64,000 nt of DNA from Aquatica leii (GCA_035610365.1 CM069432.1:179475027-179539026), one strand, 5' to 3'; shown: positions 1 through 12,009, counted from the stretch's first letter. Numbers and translations: made by a program. The notes: generated by a model not told the origin, from the sequence alone.

Positions 1-318
1 GGGACAAGCGTTGACACAAACCGTAAGCGTCTGATAAGAGCGATTCCACTATGAGATGCGAACGATTAATTTCAAAAACACACAACTCTCGCATTTATTG
101 GTGGATCGCCCTTTTAGAATACCTGTAGAGCCCAACTATGCTGTACGTAAATAATCGAATAAAGTTACTCGATACGGGACAAGCATAATTGGACTTAAGT
201 GTGCTTCATTTGTTCCTGGAATGGCGGCCTGTTCCTAGGAACGGTTTTTATGTGTAGGTGCATTAGCCATAGATTTATTATGTGACCGCGTTTAGTTTTA
301 ATCAACTGAACGTGGTTT
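1..318. other. No gene recognised
   Basis: No coding exon is visible on either strand. This is probably intron sequence upstream of the Turtle-like terminal exon. A short inverted repeat around GTTCCTAGGAAC lies near 230. Confidence 0.5.
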
Positions 319-507
319 TTGCATTATCTAGTTTCTGACTGTATACGTGTGTTATTTGCCGCCCGCTGGATCATCACAGGAGGAAAAAAGGTGAAGAGTT
401 GCGCGGCTGTTGAGACATCATCTGTTCGCACTCTCACATGTATATTAGTTCTTTTACTACTGATTGCCATTCACCACCTGCACTGCATAACCCCATCCTT
501 ATATTAG
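319..507 (+). other. Orphan open frame with a hydrophobic C-terminus (possible alternative terminal exon)
   Basis: The frame opens at a TTG, not an ATG, so it is not a stand-alone gene. From about 380, just after a possible acceptor (catcacag), base composition becomes coding-like. The frame ends in a run of Leu, Ile and Val (CILVLLLLIAI) followed by about 12 residues and TAG. A short hydrophobic tail with almost nothing after it is what an alternative membrane-anchored or GPI-type ending would look like. Turtle of Drosophila is reported to have transmembrane and diffusible isoforms, so an alternative last exon is possible here. It could equally be chance. No homology is recognised. Confidence 0.2.
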
Positions 508-949
508 ATGACACATTCATTCATTTAAAATTCACTATTAATATCATGTTTATTTTTACTTGTTCAAATGTTACAAGAAAAAGTAAAGGTTCTTAATTTA
601 ATACCAATTTAAAAACAATAGCATGCCTGTCAGTTTAATAAAACTGCATGTAATGAAATTATTGTATTTGTTGTTAAGAATGAGTCAACAGTTATTTGTT
701 TTGGAATGTAATTAATGTTGCTGAACCAATAACACCAGATGGTCTATAGATTAACATTATCATTTCATGCTTAAGCTTACCCGTTTGCTGTTTTAAAGTA
801 ACAGTACGATATATGTAGATTTGTATAAAAGTTACCTAAAGCTAACTTTAAAAGGCCAGTTGGTTTATTCGTTTGCTGTTGCACGATAGTTTTAATTTAG
901 TTATTTTAAGTAGCTACTGCAAGAAATTAAAAAAAACGTTTTCTCGCAG
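508..949. other. Presumed intron
   Basis: AT-rich and without coding potential. It ends at a pyrimidine-rich acceptor (ttttctcgcag, AG at 948-949) that precedes the large exon. Nothing else is recognised. Confidence 0.45.
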
Positions 950-2249
950 ACTTAGAAAAAGCCGAATACCAGGTTTAACGGTGCTTGCCTTCATTGCGAA
1001 CTGGGTATGGCCACGAGATCGCTGTCGTTCTGGTAGTAGTTTAAGTTGGCATCCAGATTACCTACATTCAGGTTCGCCGTCGAAGTCTTTAGCACGGATA
1101 TCAAGAGCAGCAGATGGTCGTTTCGTTCTCGTAGACTCCGCTTCCAGTTCGCGTACAGACAGCCCTTCAAATATCAGTAGCAGTGACGATGGAGGCTTCC
1201 TCAGTAGAAGAGGCATTCGGAATCGTGCTTCATGGCGAAAACCTTTAATTGGATACCCGAGCCAATTAAGTTTACGATCCGATGCTTCAGGGCAAAGTGC
1301 TAGATTTCTAGTGTCTACCATCCCTGGTACCTTAGGAGGTCCCCGTTTTCACTATCCTGTCAGACCAATTCCTACCATATACAGCCCAATCACTCCTTTG
1401 TTTCAATCGAGTTCCCCTGCAGATTCAACGGCGTTACTATTATCACCTTGGTCCCCAATGTATTTTAGTGACCTCAGCTCTGTCCAACAACCAAGTTCAG
1501 CTGAACGCTCGTTTCCTACGCCGCCCGGCTTTGTACAGTTACGTTCTATACATGAACGATATTCTCAAGAACTGCCTTCGCTACGAGCAATTCACGAGGA
1601 ATCTCGTAGTTTTATTCCTGTGCATCCTTTACAACCAAGTCCCGTATCTCGTATACGTCTACCACCACCATATCCTGCACTTCCCGGCCCAAGACAAAAA
1701 GTTCGTCTTTTACCCCGCCACGCTCGTATCACAAGAAGTGCTCCTGAGTTGGGTTCTCCTGATCATTTAGACCGTTCTCCTGAAAGTAGATCGAGTTCTA
1801 GCGGATTTGGCAGTAAAAATACTTCACAACAAAATCAAAGTTCTCAAAGTGGTAGTACTTTTAATGAATGGCGGTTGCCACCGTATCGTCCACCTCCACC
1901 ACCACCATCCGCGTTACCACCTCCGCCACCTCTCGTAGGTCAATGGCTTAAGCTTGCTTCATCATCACCATCAACATCGGAACAGATACACAAAGCTGTC
2001 GACGTTGGTAGTGTAGATGGACACTACGAATTTGACCCATCTACTCCTACACCCACGCCTTCAACGCCCACAGAACGAAGAGACGGTGACCTAGATCCAC
2101 AACCAATAAGAAAAACTTATGGAACGTTAAGAACCACACGGTATGATAACATCGAAGCAAGAGTTCAAGCTATGAAGGAAGAATTTAACGAATTCCGAAA
2201 ACGTCAAGCGAAACGTAAACGAAGCCACGAATTGGAAAGCGCCTGCTAG
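950..2249 (+). CDS. tutl: Terminal coding exon, probable cytoplasmic tail of Turtle (IGSF9-like Ig/FN3 receptor)
   Basis: The exon opens at an acceptor (tttctcgcag, AG at 948-949) and runs about 430 codons to TAG at 2247-2249. The first in-frame ATG is deep inside, so this is not a complete gene. The protein is rich in Ser, Pro and Arg and has no domain or membrane span after the acceptor. It carries a polyproline block (YRPPPPPPSALPPPPP, from about 1890), a Thr-Pro run (TPTPTPSTPTE) and a conserved-looking charged helix (YDNIEARVQAMKEEFNEF) before a basic stretch ending ELESAC. The composition fits an adaptor-binding cytoplasmic tail (SH3/EVH1-type proline ligands, possible PDZ ligand at the C-terminus). 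I assign it to Turtle because of the resemblance of the C-terminal block and because the paralogue borderless lies next downstream in the same orientation. The Ig, FN3 and membrane exons would lie left of the window. The call remains an inference. Confidence 0.5.
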
Positions 2250-2489
2250 CTTAAGGATTATGTACCTCGTAAACTGTTAAAAAATATTGTGTGCGTGTTC
2301 CCGCATCAACTTATAATTAGTGTGATAAGCTTTTTATCAAAGCAAACACGTTCTAAATTATTAAAGAACCAAAACTCCAAAGACACTTTATATTAATTTA
2401 TATAAATATTATATAAGTAAAACGATTATTAAATTTAAATTTATAATATAAGTACACACTCATTGTACACCTATATACAGTTAAATAAT
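2250..2489. other. Convergent 3' untranslated region
   Basis: AT-rich sequence between the stop of the Turtle-like exon (+) and the stop of the small minus-strand gene. Their 3' ends face each other with about 240 bp between them. ATTAAA-type sequences are present but no strong AATAAA on the + strand. Confidence 0.4.
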
Positions 2490-2764
2490 TTACAGTACAT
2501 TTATTGTAGTATAAAGATGGGAGCTCAATTCGTTTACTAACGAACTCACAAAAATTTTAATATTGTGTACATCAAAGGGTGGCTTGGAAGCTTGTTGATT
2601 GAAATCAGGCACTGCCCCGCCAGATACGGTCATCACGCCGCCACTCTCTAATAATTCTAACGCTTTAGCGCGGTCCTGGCCGCGGAAAAATTACATAACA
2701 GGCTGTTGCGATATTGTAATATTAGGTGTTTAGAATAAAATGTACTACGTACCTTCTTGCTCAT
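2490..2764 (-). CDS. Small two-exon gene, 66 codons, function unknown
   Basis: Exon 1 is 2753-2764 (ATG AGC AAG AAG, giving MSKK). A consensus donor (AAG|GTACGT) follows, then a 77-bp intron (2676-2752) ending in a pyrimidine-rich acceptor (tttttccgcggccag). Exon 2 is 2490-2675 and joins in phase 0. The exon-2 frame (DRAKALELLESGGVMTVSGG, then AVPDFNQQASKPPF) is GC-richer than its surroundings and looks strongly coding. The last ~25 codons are AT-rich and contain AATAAA within the frame. A second donor-like site (GTGAGT, about 2545-2550) would end the exon after IKIF, so the C-terminus is uncertain. An upstream ATG at 2798 opens a short overlapping frame that would hit a stop after the splice. 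I recognise no family. Confidence 0.6.
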
Positions 2765-2799
2765 GTGAGCAACAGCGGACCGATACGTCCGCCGCCATA

Positions 2800-5719
2800 T
2801 TTTTATCGTTATTTATTTATACGTTTGTTTAAAAATGTAAAATAAAAGTTTTCTATGGTTTGTTTTACTATAGATTTTTTTAACTAGTGATATTAGTTTC
2901 CTAAATTATTATGTCAGTACAAGTTAAGTTTAGTAATACTTAAAAGTTTTACCTAATTACGCTTGAGAGAATGAATCGGAGTGATGTGTTGTCTGTTTAC
3001 GAACAATAAAATATTTCTATTCACGATTGTAATAAATACACGAAACTAAAATTTTTACATTTCATCCTATACCTTTCAATTAAAGAGCCAAATATCTTGC
3101 CTTTATTTATTATAAAATATATTATGTTAAGGACGGATTACAATTTGCATGTTTAGGCACTCCAACTTTTCTAAAAGTGACTTTAATGTTTTACTGACTG
3201 TATATTAATTATATCATTTCACAGCACATTCAAACTTAGTCATAGCATTTTTAGTTTTAAGTGTTAAGTAGAAAAAAGCAGTTGTTACTGTGTAACTAAG
3301 CTGTATAAAGCATCACATCTGAAAAATAAAAACAATAATGTTGCCAGATCTCATAAATGTATCTATTTTAATTATTAATCCTTTTCCGTCCTTTTCTGTG
3401 TTCTATAAGTTATAACAACGATAAGCGAGCTAAGACAAACAACACTAGCAGACAATTTAAAAAGCAACGTTGTTACGCTAGTCACAGGTACATCACAAAA
3501 CAACTGAAATATTTCAGAAAATTTTCAAGTATTGGAAATGTTACAGAAGTATTTTGAAAAATTGAAATTCGAATTTATTTAAAAGAAAATTTTATTTTGA
3601 CTATAAATACATTTCGTTTGTTTTCTCCCTCTGTACTTCCTTTCTATAAGAAGTGGTGTATTCTGTATCTGTAATGATTACATTTATACGAAGTCTTTTA
3701 ATTAAATTTGCTTAATTTCATTAAAACTAATCATTTTTAAGTTTTTATATTATTTCAAATAGAAACACTAATTAACACGCTTTTATAAGCTTGGGTTGTA
3801 TTTATCTATGTATGTAACAGAATCTTTAAGCTTAATTTTCACCGGTTTCTAGAAGTCTGATCAACTTGAAACTTTGCACACGACTCAAGGACTGATGACA
3901 ATGCAATAATTCGATAAAGAATTTCCATTACCCTGATTAGGATCGTCAGGATTAATTAATTTTTTTACGGATCTTCTGCATGAGTAACAAAAACACATCG
4001 CGTGAACTGCGCAGGCGCGCAGTTTAGACTCTTTGCTTGTGGCACTCGTTTCAGCACGACAGAGCCAAAGACTTTTTCTCGTCTTGTTTGTTCCTTATGC
4101 ATATGTAGTTTTTGACGAGTCTAATAAACACATACTATTATTTATAATATTCATAATATATTAATAACCGTGATTCAGAAAAAAGGCTTCTTATTTACAA
4201 CAAAATAATCAGGACTGAAATTTCAATTTCGTGATTTTACGGAACAAAATTTGATAAACAACACGGCCTTGAATTTATAGTACATAAAGAAGGAATTAAA
4301 TTAGGATGGATCAAAAAGTTTGTAATCACAAAGTTTTACCGATTGAAATGGAAATAACGAATATGAATTAAAAAAAACAAAACTGGAACTTCAATTAACT
4401 AGAAATATGCAAAAAAAAGCCTGATCGCGTTTAAATTGTATCAGTGTATTCCACGGTTCCCGCTCCGTGCCGAGAGTGAGTAATTGGCGCGCCTGCTGCC
4501 TTCCTTGGAAGTGGTAGCCCTTTCTCACGCTCCCTCCCCTTGAAATAAGTTCTTACGATTACTTCTGTTTCAAGTACGATTCCTGCATAGTTTTGGACTT
4601 GCAGTCTATAAAGAAGGAATTAATTGTAATTAAAACATATCTAATCATAAATTCTCACCGACAAAATAAAAATTACAAATTTTAAGTCAGAAAAACAAGG
4701 CTAGAAGTTTAATTAACTATCCATATGGAAAAAAACTAATATAAAAATCGAACTAAAAAATGAAAAACAAATAATACTTTAAAAAAACTAAAAAAACTCG
4801 CTTTTATAGCTAACCGAACTAAAAACTAGAAAATAATTTTTAATTACAAAGAGTTTATAATACAGTAGTAGAAGATCTAACAATCAATCATAATTTGTCA
4901 CCTCAAAAGAAAATTATAATAAAATTTAAGTTATTAACAGAATAATTCGATTCAGAGTAAAAAGCGTGTTCTGTAAAATAATGAATACCATGATGTCGGG
5001 CTTAAGATGGGCTACATTTTTCAAAACGCTCGTATCTAATTTGAACGTTTTCTGGTATCATTATGGCATTATGTAAGTAACTACCAAAATGTTTTTGAGT
5101 TTTATCGGCTTTGTCGCAACAAAACAATAAACATGGAAAACAACACAAGACATTTATCGTATCACATCCACATACCCATTATTTTTCAACTTTTTTCAAA
5201 AAAAGGAGGCGCTTCGAAATTAATCGGAATACTTTTTTTTTCAATGTATACTATCTTCAGCGATTATTATTTACGACGCTGTCTGATTACGATTATTCTT
5301 TTTTATCAGAAAAATGTAACTTAGTAACGGACCCATTTTAATTTCGTCAAATACTAATGATGGGATCCATGAGAAAATGATCAAACTCTCAAATTTACAT
5401 CGGCATGAAATTGTTTTGATCGATCTGCATTTTCAAAATTTTCAGTGACTATAACCACTAAAAAGAAAAAAATATAATTATTTTAACAAACAAAAATGAC
5501 TGATTTAAAAAAAATGGATTAAACAAAATGCACTAAAAAGTAAAAAATAATAATATAATTTATTCACAATTAAACGACAAAATTTGTATTTACATGAAAC
5601 CACTTTTTCAAGTCGATGCCAAACACCTTCGAATTAAATCTATTACAACTGGCAAAAGCAATGCTAAGATTTAAGCCTAATCTAATACCGTACATAGCAT
5701 CGAGCTAGACGATCGATGT
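2800..5719. other. AT-rich intergenic DNA
   Basis: No coding exon, RNA gene or clear terminal repeats found. Two GC-richer islands stand out: 3985-4070, which includes a perfect 8-bp-arm hairpin (AACTGCGC/GCGCAGTT at 4005-4024), and 4440-4560. Open frames at 5111-5341 are AT-rich and look like chance. Confidence 0.5.
4005..4024. repeat. GC-rich 8-bp-arm inverted repeat
   Basis: AACTGCGC and GCGCAGTT are separated by AGGC, in an otherwise AT-rich stretch. Function unknown. Confidence 0.5.
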
Positions 5720-7915
5720 GGATCACTTTTGGCTTGCCTCTAGGTCGTTTTTTTCTAGCAACTTCTTCGTCCGAATTGGAAGTCTCTCGGCATTCATATT
5801 TCGCGACCGAGCATGACACAGAAAGGTGTTGATGATCGGTATGCCATTAAGAAAAGGTGAAAGTACTGATCTCAGTCTCTTTGGTGTTCGGACTAAGTAA
5901 TTTTCCAATATGTAATTCATCCGTTCAACCATGCCATCAGATTAAGAACGGAGAAGCGTCTTTCTAGTTTTCTTAATTTCCAACAATCGACAAACTTCTT
6001 GAAATAGGCCAGACATAAAGTTGCGGCCTTGATCGAAATGAAACCGGTAGAAAAATTATTTACTAATACGCCTCCGTCCATTTCCTGAAATAATCCATCG
6101 CCACCAGAGTGTATTTGTTTCTCGAATCAGATTCTAGGAACGGCCTTGCAATGTCAAACGATACTCTTTCTAACGGGTATCGCACGTTATACTGTTTCAT
6201 CGGTGCTTTTTGATAGATTATTTTCTGATGCGCAGAGCGTGCACTTACGGCACCATTTTATGAGGTCCTCTTTACAGTTTACCCAGGAGAATACTTCTGA
6301 ACTTTCCCCAACGTCCTCTTTACGCCAAAGTGTCCTCCTGATGTATAATCGTGCAGATACTTTAACACTTGTGACTCCCAGCTCTTTGGCACTACCAACT
6401 ACAGTCTCTTTTCCGTGTCATCGACACTCTCTAAAAATTGCTTAAGAAAACCGTCTTCTACTCTCAAAGAGCACCACTGAGCCTAGTACGCTTTGATATT
6501 TCTGCCGAAAGCACTTACTGCTTTCCAGGTTAGTCATCGGCTGTTTTATTTCCAGTTTAGCAGTAGTCTTATTTTGAGATCGTTTTCTTGTTTGCAACGA
6601 AACTGTTTAGGTTTCCAGTCGTCATCAATTATATCAGTTTTTTGGAGGCATTCGACCTTTTCTTCAACTCGCGAACAATGGCTGCAGTCAGCCGGATATG
6701 GTCTTCTGAAAAAAGCATCAGCGTTCCAATGACTGCTTCCGGCAAGGTGTTCTGTGTCATAGTCATACTTTTGCAGTTTTTTTATCCATCTTGCTACTTG
6801 CCCTTCGGATTACAGATCTGTAATAGCTATTTTAAAACGGGCTGGCAGTCCTTAGTAAAAATTTTCGTCCATACAAATATTTGTAGAAGTGTTCTATAAA
6901 ATTGACGCCTGCTGATAGCTCTTTCCTAATCATGCAATAATTCCTTTCTAGTCTAGACAAAACTATACTAAAATACACAATGACGTTTTCTTGTACATCT
7001 TGCACTTCTGAAAAGACTGTATCTAATGCCAGATTATTTGCATCGGTATCCAAAACAAAATTTTCATTTTCTCTTGGATAACTTCAAATTGTCAAAATAA
7101 CTACGAGCTATTTTAATTGATGGAAAGGGTTTTCGCAGTTTTCATTCAATTTAAATTCTACTCTTTCTTCAGCTAGCTTTGTCAACGGTTTGGCAATATT
7201 GGTAAATCCGAGTACAAATCGTCTATAATAGACGCACAACACAAGAAAACTTCGGACTAGATGTTTGTCGATTGGTCTTGACCATGCTTGCACTGCTCGG
7301 ATTTTGTCTGGGTCAGTCTTTACTCCATCTCTAGATATGACGTGGCCAATGTATTGCACTTCTTAAAAACGTGACATTTCTTTAGATTCAATTTTAGATT
7401 TGCCTGACGTCGTCGTTAGAACACTGCTTTCAAGTTGTTCAAGTGTTCTTCAAAAAACCTTCCAACAACGATCACGTCGTCTAGGTAAACCAAGTACTTC
7501 TTCCAAGACCGTCCGCGCAAGATGGTCTCCACCAAACGCTCTAACGTAGCAGGGGCCGTTACACAGGTTAAAGGGCATTGCAGTAAACGGCCACAAACCA
7601 GTTTGAATCGTAAAAACTGTTTTTTCACGATCCTTGGATTCTAATTCTTTAAATCTAACGTGGAAAACCACTGGGATCCTGACAGAGTGTCTAACGTATT
7701 GTCAATTCTCGGTAAAGGGGAGCTGTTCTTTTTGCTCACGTCGTTAAACTGTCTATAGTCTACGCAAAACCTCGTTGATCCATTTTTTTACGAGTACGGC
7801 TGGGGACGTCCATGGACTATTTGAAGGTTTAATTAAACCTTTTCTCTCCATCTCAGTAATAATTTATTCAGCTTCTTCTCTTTTCGCCAAAGGAAGTCGT
7901 ATCGTCCGTGCAAAA
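5720..7915 (-). mobile_element. Decayed Ty3/gypsy-type pol (RT, RNase H, integrase)
   Basis: Read on the minus strand from 7915 down, the frames show in order: the RT N-terminal region (R-x-D-Y-R-Q-F-N near 7750), the RT active site YLDD (7476-7487), the RT thumb/connection (7108-7359), an RNase H-like segment with a D-T-D-A start (6832-7053), the H-H-C-C zinc region (about 6400-6230), and the integrase core with DYF-type first Asp (about 6093-6095), second Asp in FDQGRNF (6032-6034) and Glu in MVERMN (5924-5926). This is the gypsy pol order. The frame is broken many times by stops and shifts, and no LTRs or gag are seen. All plus-strand open frames here are shadows. It is a non-functional fossil. 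Confidence 0.85.
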
Positions 7916-8782
7916 TTTATTACACGGAAAAACTGCGACGTTTTTGGGTATTTGTTTCTAAGTATTATATATCTAAAAGTAAAATGTGAGAAACTTCTTG
8001 TAACTAACAAAACCTATAACACCAAACTTATTCTTGAAAAAATACTGGAAGCTTTAAAAAACAGATTTCAATATTTATTTATCCTTAATCAAAATTCAAA
8101 GGAAGTTATAATTTTAGCTGTTACCATCCCAAGTATCAAACTACTTTGGCTGAATGTGTTTAGAAAAAGGGATTTTTCGAAGGACACAAAAACTATCATT
8201 AAATTTCTAGTAAACGAAACAATTGATTTATTCCTTTTCGGTCTAAACAGTTTAAGTACATCTGAACAAATCTGTGTAAATGGACAAGGTAATACCACGA
8301 ATAGTAATTTTTTTCTCTGTTTGCTAAACCGCAGCTACTACAAAATACTCAAGAACTGATTACGAATAAAATACATCTGGAATTGCTACTCTGAAAACAT
8401 CAAATACAATTTAATTAACCTTTACGGAGAGGAAACATTTTACCAAACCAAAAAATATGAAAAACTACTGTCCAAACAAACTGCTATGCTATGTAGACTT
8501 CTTTGAAACACAGTACAAAAGTTATCTCTATTTAGAACAGAAAAAGACCAAAAACTTATTACAATAAAACAGAAAAACCAGTTTGAAAATTTAAAAATTA
8601 ATATAAAAGCTCAAACTGTTTATAATTTATCAAACACAATCATTAATGAAGAAACTAAATCCGTCTTATCTAAAGGTTTTAACTTCTCGGTAACTCCAAC
8701 ACATATTCCTCTAGAGGAACTAATTTGTAATGCAGCAATCAAAGAATTACCTAGTGACGATGCTGAAATTGTTCGACAAGAT

Positions 8783-9247
8783 GTGACTCATTTGTTAAGA
8801 AAATCTAAATTACTAAGTAAAAACTTAAACAAGAATGAACATATAGCATTTAAAGAATTAAAAAGTAATAATGGTATTTTAGTTTTACCAGCAAATAAAG
8901 GAAATGCAATTGCAATATTAAACAGAACAGATTATCACACTAAAATAATGTCACTTCTTAACGATGCAGCTTGTATTCCAATAGTTAGAGATCTTAAGAC
9001 ATATCAAGAGAAAACTACAAAAGCATTAATACAAGCTACGTCTTTAGATAAAGAAACCCAACTTAAAATTATTCTTAGAGAAAAATCTTCAAAATTTCCG
9101 AAGTTTCATGGTTTATCTAAAATACATAAAGCAGATGTACCATTACGACCACTGGTAAAATTCTTAGCAAAAATTCTTCAACCATACGCCGAAAAAGCAT
9201 CATCTTATGTATGTAACTCTGAACATTTTATAAATAACAACAATTAA
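8783..9247 (+). pseudogene. Penelope RT, fingers fragment
   Basis: This is the longest intact piece of the Penelope reverse transcriptase, 154 codons. It holds the ADKG-like motif (PANKGNAIAIL) and the LSKIHK/PLRPL motif typical of Penelope RTs. It ends at TAA after the YVCNSEHFI motif, and the same protein resumes downstream in another frame. Confidence 0.8.
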
Positions 9248-9431
9248 TAGTAGAAGACGATTTTTTAGTAAGTTTTGATATAGTATCAGTATTTACAAAT
9301 ATTCCTGTAGATGAAACATTTACAATTATTAAGAACAAACACAATCCTCCAAAGTATGTAATATATTTAGTTAAACATTGTTTGAACAATACGTACTGTA
9401 TCAACAACGGCACTAGATATAAACAAGTTAA

Positions 9432-9689
9432 ATGAGCATCGATGGGTTCACCTCTTCACCATTATCACCCGTAATAGTAAATATTTTTATGGAGGAATTA
9501 GAAACTTTAGCTTTAAATTCAGCATTACTAAAACCAAAATTATGGTTACAATATGTTGATGACATTTTTGTTATATGGCCTCATGGTATAGATGAACTTT
9601 ATAAATTTTTAGAACACTTAAATATTCAAAACAAAGCTATATCTTTTACAATGGAAATTGAAGAAAACCAACAGTTGCCTTTTTTTTAG
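9432..9689 (+). pseudogene. Penelope RT, palm fragment with YVDD
   Basis: This frame carries SPLSPVIVNIFMEELE, then the catalytic YVDD (9552-9563) and the downstream FTMEIEENQQLPFF block. An 8-bp tandem duplication (TCTTCACC) just upstream disrupts the usual MGSPLSPV motif. The protein continues in another frame past 9689 (DVLVKKKDNHMGYTVYRKTT). Confidence 0.8.
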
Positions 9690-10135
9690 ACGTACTTGTA
9701 AAAAAGAAAGACAACCACATGGGTTATACAGTTTATAGAAAAACAACTAATACAAACAGATACCTTAATGCTAAATCTTATCAGCATCCTGCTCAACTAG
9801 CATCCGTTATTAACACACTAGTAACAAGATCTAAACGATTAACTGATACACAACATTACAATCTAGAAATTAATTAATAATAATTTTAATGGATAATGGA
9901 TATTCAAACAAAACTATAATGAAAGTTGTAAAGAAACAAATAACTCCAACAAACCAGTTATCCCAACAAGAAGCTTTACCAACAAAAGCATATCTACCTT
10001 ACGTTAAGAGCATAAAATTAGCGAAATACTATTACCATTCTATTACGATATAACAATAAAACTGTATTTACTACACATAGAAAAATCAGCTCTATGTTAC
10101 AATCTCCGAAAGAATATATACTACGAGAAGCACAA

Positions 10136-10260
10136 GGAGTATATGAAATTCCTTGCGGTATGTGCAATAAGGCATATGTTGGTCAAACAAATAGAAGTCA
10201 CAGCAAGGGTAGAGGAACATAAACTAGCAGTTATACAAGAGCTTTGTTATTATATAAACG
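10136..10260 (+). pseudogene. GIY-YIG endonuclease fragment of the Penelope element
   Basis: GVYEIPCGMC at 10136 and YVGQTNR from 10175 match the two halves of the GIY-YIG motif, with the Cys pair seen in Penelope nucleases between them. The frame then decays. Confidence 0.75.
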
Positions 10261-10330
10261 TAATAAAAATACTGAAGTTTCAGTGCTGTACTTATTTTTA
10301 TCATAAATTTTAAGCAGTGACCACCCCAAT

Positions 10331-10565
10331 AGAGTAACACACCCTTCCACTAACTGGTTTATTATATCAAAAACAACTGTATTTTAATTTTTTCAACCAC
10401 AAATATCTCGATTTTTATGTAGCATTGTAGATTAATTCTGCTCTTACAAAACTTTTCCCAGATTTTAATTTTTGCTTAATCTTCGTCTTCATTGCTCTTA
10501 AATTATTTATTGCAACAATGATAATTATAAATTAATCAAAGTTATAAAGTAATAAATTAAAGCAA
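10331..10565. other. AT-rich spacer
   Basis: This lies between the Penelope tail and the left terminal repeat of the next element. Nothing is recognised. Confidence 0.4.
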
Positions 10566-10834
10566 AACACAGTTGCCCCGGAGAGAAAGTTGCAGGCATT
10601 GTAATGCTAAATTATAAATTACCTCTAAAAAGACGCCAAAACGATAAAAGATTAAATTAGGGAGATATCGTTTAACTCTACCCGTAGCTGTAAAAGAACA
10701 TATAACCCGACAGAAGTAATAACACAGAATATATATTTATTTGTCACAGACAATAATCCTAAAAACGGCGAAGAAGGTACATAACTATAATTACGTAAAT
10801 TTTCCAAACGTTATTACATGGGTCGGAGAAAATA
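10566..10834 (-). repeat. Left terminal repeat (3' LTR in element orientation)
   Basis: Homologous to 14739-14962, with many substitutions and a ~45-bp insertion near 10776-10815. On the minus strand it contains an AATAAATATATA block. Confidence 0.65.
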
Positions 10835-12009
10835 GCACCATAAAAACCTAGAAAGTGGACACTAGCTAAAGTCAAGAATAGAAATTTAAGCATACGCCAA
10901 GGACAGAATCCTGAAATCTAAAACCAAACCAAATACAATAACACCCATCCCAAGAAGAAACGTAAATGAAAACTCATTGAAAGTCGACACCAGTCGTTAC
11001 GCTATAAAGCACGAAAACAACGCAGTCCCATAGACCTCACTGACGGACAATACTAAGCAAACCAAATAAAGAAGAAGAAGTATAGTGAAGAAAGAAGTTT
11101 AGACCACGGTCTAGGACGACGCCCTGAAATCCCGTTAAACCCCAACCCACAAATACCAATCTAACCCCAAATATAAGTCCCCAAAACTCTAGAAGTAAAA
11201 AAGAAAAACCAAATATCAAGCAGATGTTGAATTGTGATATGCGCAGTTAGAAGAAAAGAAAAAAAACACTAAGACAGTTGTATCCAAAAAGCCGTCAACA
11301 AACGACATTACATTCTTCCACCAAAAAAACCAAACAGACCCTAACTATCCAAGCAAAGAAAACCAACAAAGAAATCTCAAGCGAAAAAAAGATTCTGAAA
11401 TAGACACAAATCGGATTACCTAAACGGCAGAGAAAAAAAGTCAGTAATCCAAGAGTCACAACCACAGAGTTCCAAAAAGCTAAACACTAAAGTGTACCAA
11501 TCCAAGAGAAATCTAAACCGCGCAATCCAAAACAAAACCAAAAGAAAGAAAGAAAAATAAGTAAAAGTAAATAAAGAAAAAGAAAAACCTTCGCTTACTA
11601 ATCGAACGTCGTGAGTCAGTGCTCGTCGTATTGAAATGTCACATTCGGACGTAAATGCCGTAAAACGGATTAGATTATGACAAAATCAAAAATGCCGACT
11701 AAGCGGAAGTACGAAGTACGAGAAGCGACGTTGCAGTCTATTCCAAACTCCAAACCAATCACAGTAAAACAAAAACCCACTAAGCCCAATACAGCTAGAA
11801 AGTAACTGAGAAAGAAAGGTAAAAAGAAAAGATACATAGTTGCGTAAAACTAAAAAAGATAATTCCTAAAAAAAAGAAAGAAAGTGTTCAAGCATCAAAC
11901 CAAGATAAAAGGAAAAAAGCACAAGGCAAACCTTCAAAAACAAAAGAAAACAAATTAGAAGTAAGAAAGACAAGAAAGGATGAAAAGAGATAGTCGGAGA
12001 GAGATAAGA

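Larger units (their letters stand above)
7940..10330 (+). mobile_element. Decayed Penelope-like element (RT plus GIY-YIG endonuclease)
   Basis: Penelope-like elements encode one protein with a telomerase-like reverse transcriptase and, in this group, a C-terminal GIY-YIG nuclease. Visible parts in order: the N-terminal linker (about 8650-8790, SKGFNFSVTPTHIPLEELI), RT fingers (8783-9247, with LPANKGNAIAILNRTDY and FHGLSKIHKADVPLRPL), a palm segment (about 9250-9430, FDIVSVFTNIPV), the active site YVDD (9552-9563) within WLQYVDDIFVIWPHG, and the GIY-YIG core with GVYEIPCG and AYVGQTNR (10136-10195). The frame breaks at least four times, including a stop after 9247 and an 8-bp duplication just after ATGGGTTCACC near 9440. 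The 5' limit is uncertain. It abuts the opposite-strand gypsy fossil. Confidence 0.85.

Noticed and set aside
1058-1770. Frames at 1058-1321 (-) and 1468-1770 (+)
   Set aside because: They overlap the long Ser/Pro-rich exon in other frames and show no independent coding signal.
6146-6899. Plus-strand frames at 6146, 6493 and 6588
   Set aside because: They are antisense shadows of the gypsy integrase and RNase H remnants on the minus strand.
7775-8359. 194-codon plus-strand frame
   Set aside because: It spans the gypsy/Penelope junction, its first part is antisense to gypsy RT, and no domain runs through it. At most its 3' part is decayed Penelope N-terminus.
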